Below, piece by piece: positions 55,139 to 57,004 of a DNA stretch of 57,004 nucleotides. Location: the NCBI GenBank assembly GCA_009692305.1, contig SHZK01000017.1, positions 1 through 57,004 of the forward strand, in the 5' to 3' direction. Under the pieces are notes generated by a model. That model ran no database searches. It was not told the origin of the DNA and worked only from the letters and a program-made list of their open reading frames with translations. A program made the position numbers and the translations under genes. Every line of letters begins with the position of its first letter. Position 1 is the stretch's first letter. Origin of the DNA: Gammaproteobacteria bacterium (lineage in GTDB: Bacteria; Pseudomonadota; Gammaproteobacteria; Pseudomonadales; Pseudohongiellaceae).

Positions 55139-55178
55139 AAAAAAGCCCGAACACCGCAAAGTGTTCGGGCTTTTTTTT
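55139..55178. terminator. Bidirectional intrinsic terminator between rne and etfA
   Basis: GCCCGAACAC at 55145-55154 pairs perfectly with GTGTTCGGGC at 55161-55170 around a CGCAAA loop. A run of eight T follows on the plus strand, and on the minus strand an equivalent run of six T follows the same stem. It lies between the convergent rne and etfA genes and can end both transcripts. Confidence 0.95.
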
Positions 55179-55196
55179 GTGCGCGAGAAATTTTTT

Positions 55197-56129
55197 TTAA
55201 AGCGCCGCTTCCAACTCAGGTAGCACCTTGAACAAGTCAGCTACCAAGCCATAATCGGCCACCTGAAAAATAGGTGCCTCGGCATCCTTATTGATTGCCA
55301 CAATAACTTTACTGTCCTTCATGCCTGCCAGATGTTGTATAGCGCCAGAGATACCGACTGCAATATACAAATCAGGAGCAACGATTTTGCCGGTTTGCCC
55401 AACTTGCATGTCGTTGGGTACAAAGCCGGCATCGACTGCCGCACGTGACGCACCAATAGCAGCACCCAGCTTGTCTGCTACCCGCTCCAGCAGCACGAAA
55501 TTTTCACCATTCTGCATGCCGCGTCCGCCGGAGATAACGATGGCCGCAGATGTCAGTTCCGGTCGCTTGGAAACTGACAACTGCTCACTGACAAAACTAG
55601 CGATGCCTTGCTCCGCCACGAAATCACAATTTTCAATCGCGGCGATGCTACTGCCCTGCGCTGCTTCCCCGTAGGCAGTCGTGCGCACAGTAATCAGCTT
55701 GATGGGGTCAGCGGATTGAACCGTTGCCAGCGCATTGCCGGCATAAATCGGTCGCACGAACGTGTCAGGTGACACTACTTCAACGATGTCAGATATCTGC
55801 GCCACATCCAATAAGGCGGCTGCCCGCGGTATGAAATTCTTGCCTGAGGTGGTGGCAGCAGCCAACACATGGCTGTATTTTTTGCCGAGTTCGGCAATAA
55901 GGGGTGCCAGGCTTTCTGGCAGCTGATGCGCGTAGGCTGCTGCATCTGCGAGCAGCACGCGACTTACACCAGCAATACCTGCTGCCGCGTCGGCGGCGGC
56001 TCTGCAGCCGGCACCGGCCACGAGCACATGAATTTCACCACCGATAGCCTTGGCAGCAGTCACCGTGCTCAGCGTGCCGGCTTTGATCGTTCTATTATCG
56101 TGTTCCGCGATCACCAATATTTGAGACAT
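55197..56129 (-). CDS. etfA: Electron transfer flavoprotein subunit alpha
   Basis: EtfA binds FAD and, with EtfB, passes electrons from acyl-CoA and other dehydrogenases to ETF-ubiquinone oxidoreductase. The 310-residue protein begins [20 protein letters not shown], contains [20 protein letters not shown] and [12 protein letters not shown], and its C-terminal FAD domain shows [54 protein letters not shown] and [20 protein letters not shown], the standard ETF-alpha signature. It lies 9 bases after etfB, forming one unit. The electron-transfer partner genes are outside the window. Confidence 0.96.
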   Translation of the reverse strand: MSQILVIAEHDNRTIKAGTLSTVTAAKAIGGEIHVLVAGAGCRAAADAAAGIAGVSRVLLADAAAYAHQLPESLAPLIAELGKKYSHVLAAATTSGKNFIPRAAALLDVAQISDIVEVVSPDTFVRPIYAGNALATVQSADPIKLITVRTTAYGEAAQGSSIAAIENCDFVAEQGIASFVSEQLSVSKRPELTSAAIVISGGRGMQNGENFVLLERVADKLGAAIGASRAAVDAGFVPNDMQVGQTGKIVAPDLYIAVGISGAIQHLAGMKDSKVIVAINKDAEAPIFQVADYGLVADLFKVLPELEAAL

Positions 56130-56138
56130 AAGCAGTTC

Positions 56139-56888
56139 CTAGATAACCTTCGCTTCGGTTTTGAGTTTATTAACGAGCTCGGCAACCGACTCGACGATTA
56201 TGCCAGCACTACGCTCGACCGGCGGCATTACTTTTAACGTAGTCAGACGCGAAGCAATATCCACGCCCAGATCAGCGGCGGAAATGGTATCAATTGGCTT
56301 CTTCTTCGCCTTCATTATGTTGGGCAACGAGGCATAACGCGGCTCGTTTAAACGCAGGTCAGTAGTTAGCACCGCGGGCAGGGTGAGCAGTACTGTCTGT
56401 TCACCACCATCCACTTCGCGCGTAACTTCGATCTTGCCATCCTTCAATGTGGCCTTGCAGGCGAAGGTGCCTTGTGGAAAATTGCACAACGCGGCCAGCA
56501 TCTGCCCAACCTGATTATTGTCAGTATCAATAGATTGCTTGCCTACAATTACCAGATCGATCCCCTCTTTCACGACCAGTGCTTGCAAAATCTTTGCGAC
56601 CGCGAGCGGCTCCACCTGGCCTTCGGCCGGCACCAGGATGCCACGATCTGCGCCCAGCGCGAGTGCCGTGCGAAGCTGCTCAGAGCAGGCTTGTGGGCCA
56701 ACTGATACTGCTATCACTTCGTCCGCAGCGCCGGCCTCCTTCATGCGAATCGCCTCTTCCACAGCAATTTCGCAGAACGGATTGATCACCATCTTTGCAT
56801 TGCTCAGCTCAACGCCAGTACCATCAGACTTCACTCTGACTTTCACATTCGCATCGACGACGCGCTTTATTGCTACAAGAATTTTCAT
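56139..56888 (-). CDS. etfB: Electron transfer flavoprotein subunit beta
   Basis: EtfB is the second subunit of the ETF dimer and binds AMP structurally. The 249-residue protein starts [20 protein letters not shown] and continues [80 protein letters not shown] and [16 protein letters not shown], the well-conserved ETF-beta blocks, with [20 protein letters not shown] at the C-terminus. AGGAA lies about six bases before the ATG. It is the promoter-proximal gene of the etfBA pair; its upstream region runs to the end of the window with no further gene visible. Confidence 0.96.
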   Translation of the reverse strand: MKILVAIKRVVDANVKVRVKSDGTGVELSNAKMVINPFCEIAVEEAIRMKEAGAADEVIAVSVGPQACSEQLRTALALGADRGILVPAEGQVEPLAVAKILQALVVKEGIDLVIVGKQSIDTDNNQVGQMLAALCNFPQGTFACKATLKDGKIEVTREVDGGEQTVLLTLPAVLTTDLRLNEPRYASLPNIMKAKKKPIDTISAADLGVDIASRLTTLKVMPPVERSAGIIVESVAELVNKLKTEAKVI

Positions 56889-57004
56889 CGGGGTTCCTGT
56901 CCAACCAACTTAAAGGTAATCTGAACTACGCTGCGCGGGTAATGTATTGAAAACAAGACAGCGCAAAAAAAGGCGGTAATGATGCCGTTTTTGCTGCGGA
57001 CGGT

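Overview
The window looks like chromosomal DNA of a free-living, probably marine or aquatic gammaproteobacterium of roughly 50-55% GC. The evidence is gene content and order: ThrH, CysB, GacA/UvrY-UvrC-PgsA beside tRNA-Gly/Cys/Leu, and the cell-envelope run lolC-lolD-lolE-comEC-exbB-exbD-msbA-lpxK-ycaR-kdsB-murB. Secreted DUF1592/DUF1552/ankyrin proteins, an AbgT transporter and a Tat-exported PLP enzyme are typical of oligotrophic marine lineages. No rRNA, CRISPR array, intact insertion sequence or prophage is visible.

Layout. 1-5.2 kb: the end of pabB, then thrH, cysH converging on its regulator cysB, a 5'-nucleotidase and msrA. 5.3-11.0 kb: a plus-strand run of argD, an exported epoxide hydrolase, an AbgT transporter and an exported TPR protein. 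11.0-13.7 kb: ppc (phosphoenolpyruvate carboxylase), broken by an in-frame TAG and a tandem-repeat frameshift. 13.7-23.8 kb: a small membrane protein, glpE, a MerR-PAS-adenylate cyclase fusion behind an unusual TAATTATA repeat promoter, an NhaC-type antiporter, a DUF4097-like protein, uup, a DEAD-box helicase and a DNA-repair-type 2OG-Fe(II) oxygenase. 23.9-27.4 kb: an orphan receiver-domain fragment, then a secreted set (Tat-exported D-threonine-aldolase-like enzyme, serine hydrolase, lipoprotein) closed by a terminator. 27.4-28.7 kb: gene-free debris with tRNA-3'-end-like fragments, repeats and the tail of a TolB-type gene. 28.7-34.1 kb: a DUF1592 lipoprotein, a DUF1552 protein and an ankyrin protein. 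34.3-39.4 kb: tRNA-Leu, tRNA-Cys, pirin (truncated by TAG), tRNA-Gly, pgsA, uvrC and uvrY, all on the minus strand. 39.6-50.6 kb: the minus-strand lipoprotein/LPS/peptidoglycan cluster, with comEC decayed inside it. 50.7-57 kb: a small serine recombinase, 1.1 kb without a convincing gene, rne, a bidirectional terminator, and etfA/etfB.

How the genes work together. The 39.6-50.6 kb cluster supplies outer-membrane biogenesis: LolCDE releases lipoproteins, MsbA flips lipid A, LpxK and KdsB build the lipid A-Kdo core, MurB makes the peptidoglycan precursor, and ExbBD uses the proton gradient. CysH and CysB form a sulfate-assimilation enzyme/regulator pair, with GlpE handling sulfane sulfur further along.

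The main theme is local gene decay. Three otherwise recognisable genes (ppc, comEC, pirin) are interrupted, two of them at short tandem repeats of 8 and 7 bp and two of them by single in-frame TAG codons. The most novel-looking intact item is the MerR-PAS-cyclase gene with its 13-bp-spaced repeat promoter. The secreted DUF1592-DUF1552-ankyrin unit and the Tat-exported PLP enzyme set are the most interesting uncharacterised enzyme systems. All functional assignments come from reading motifs and recalled family sequences; no database search was run.
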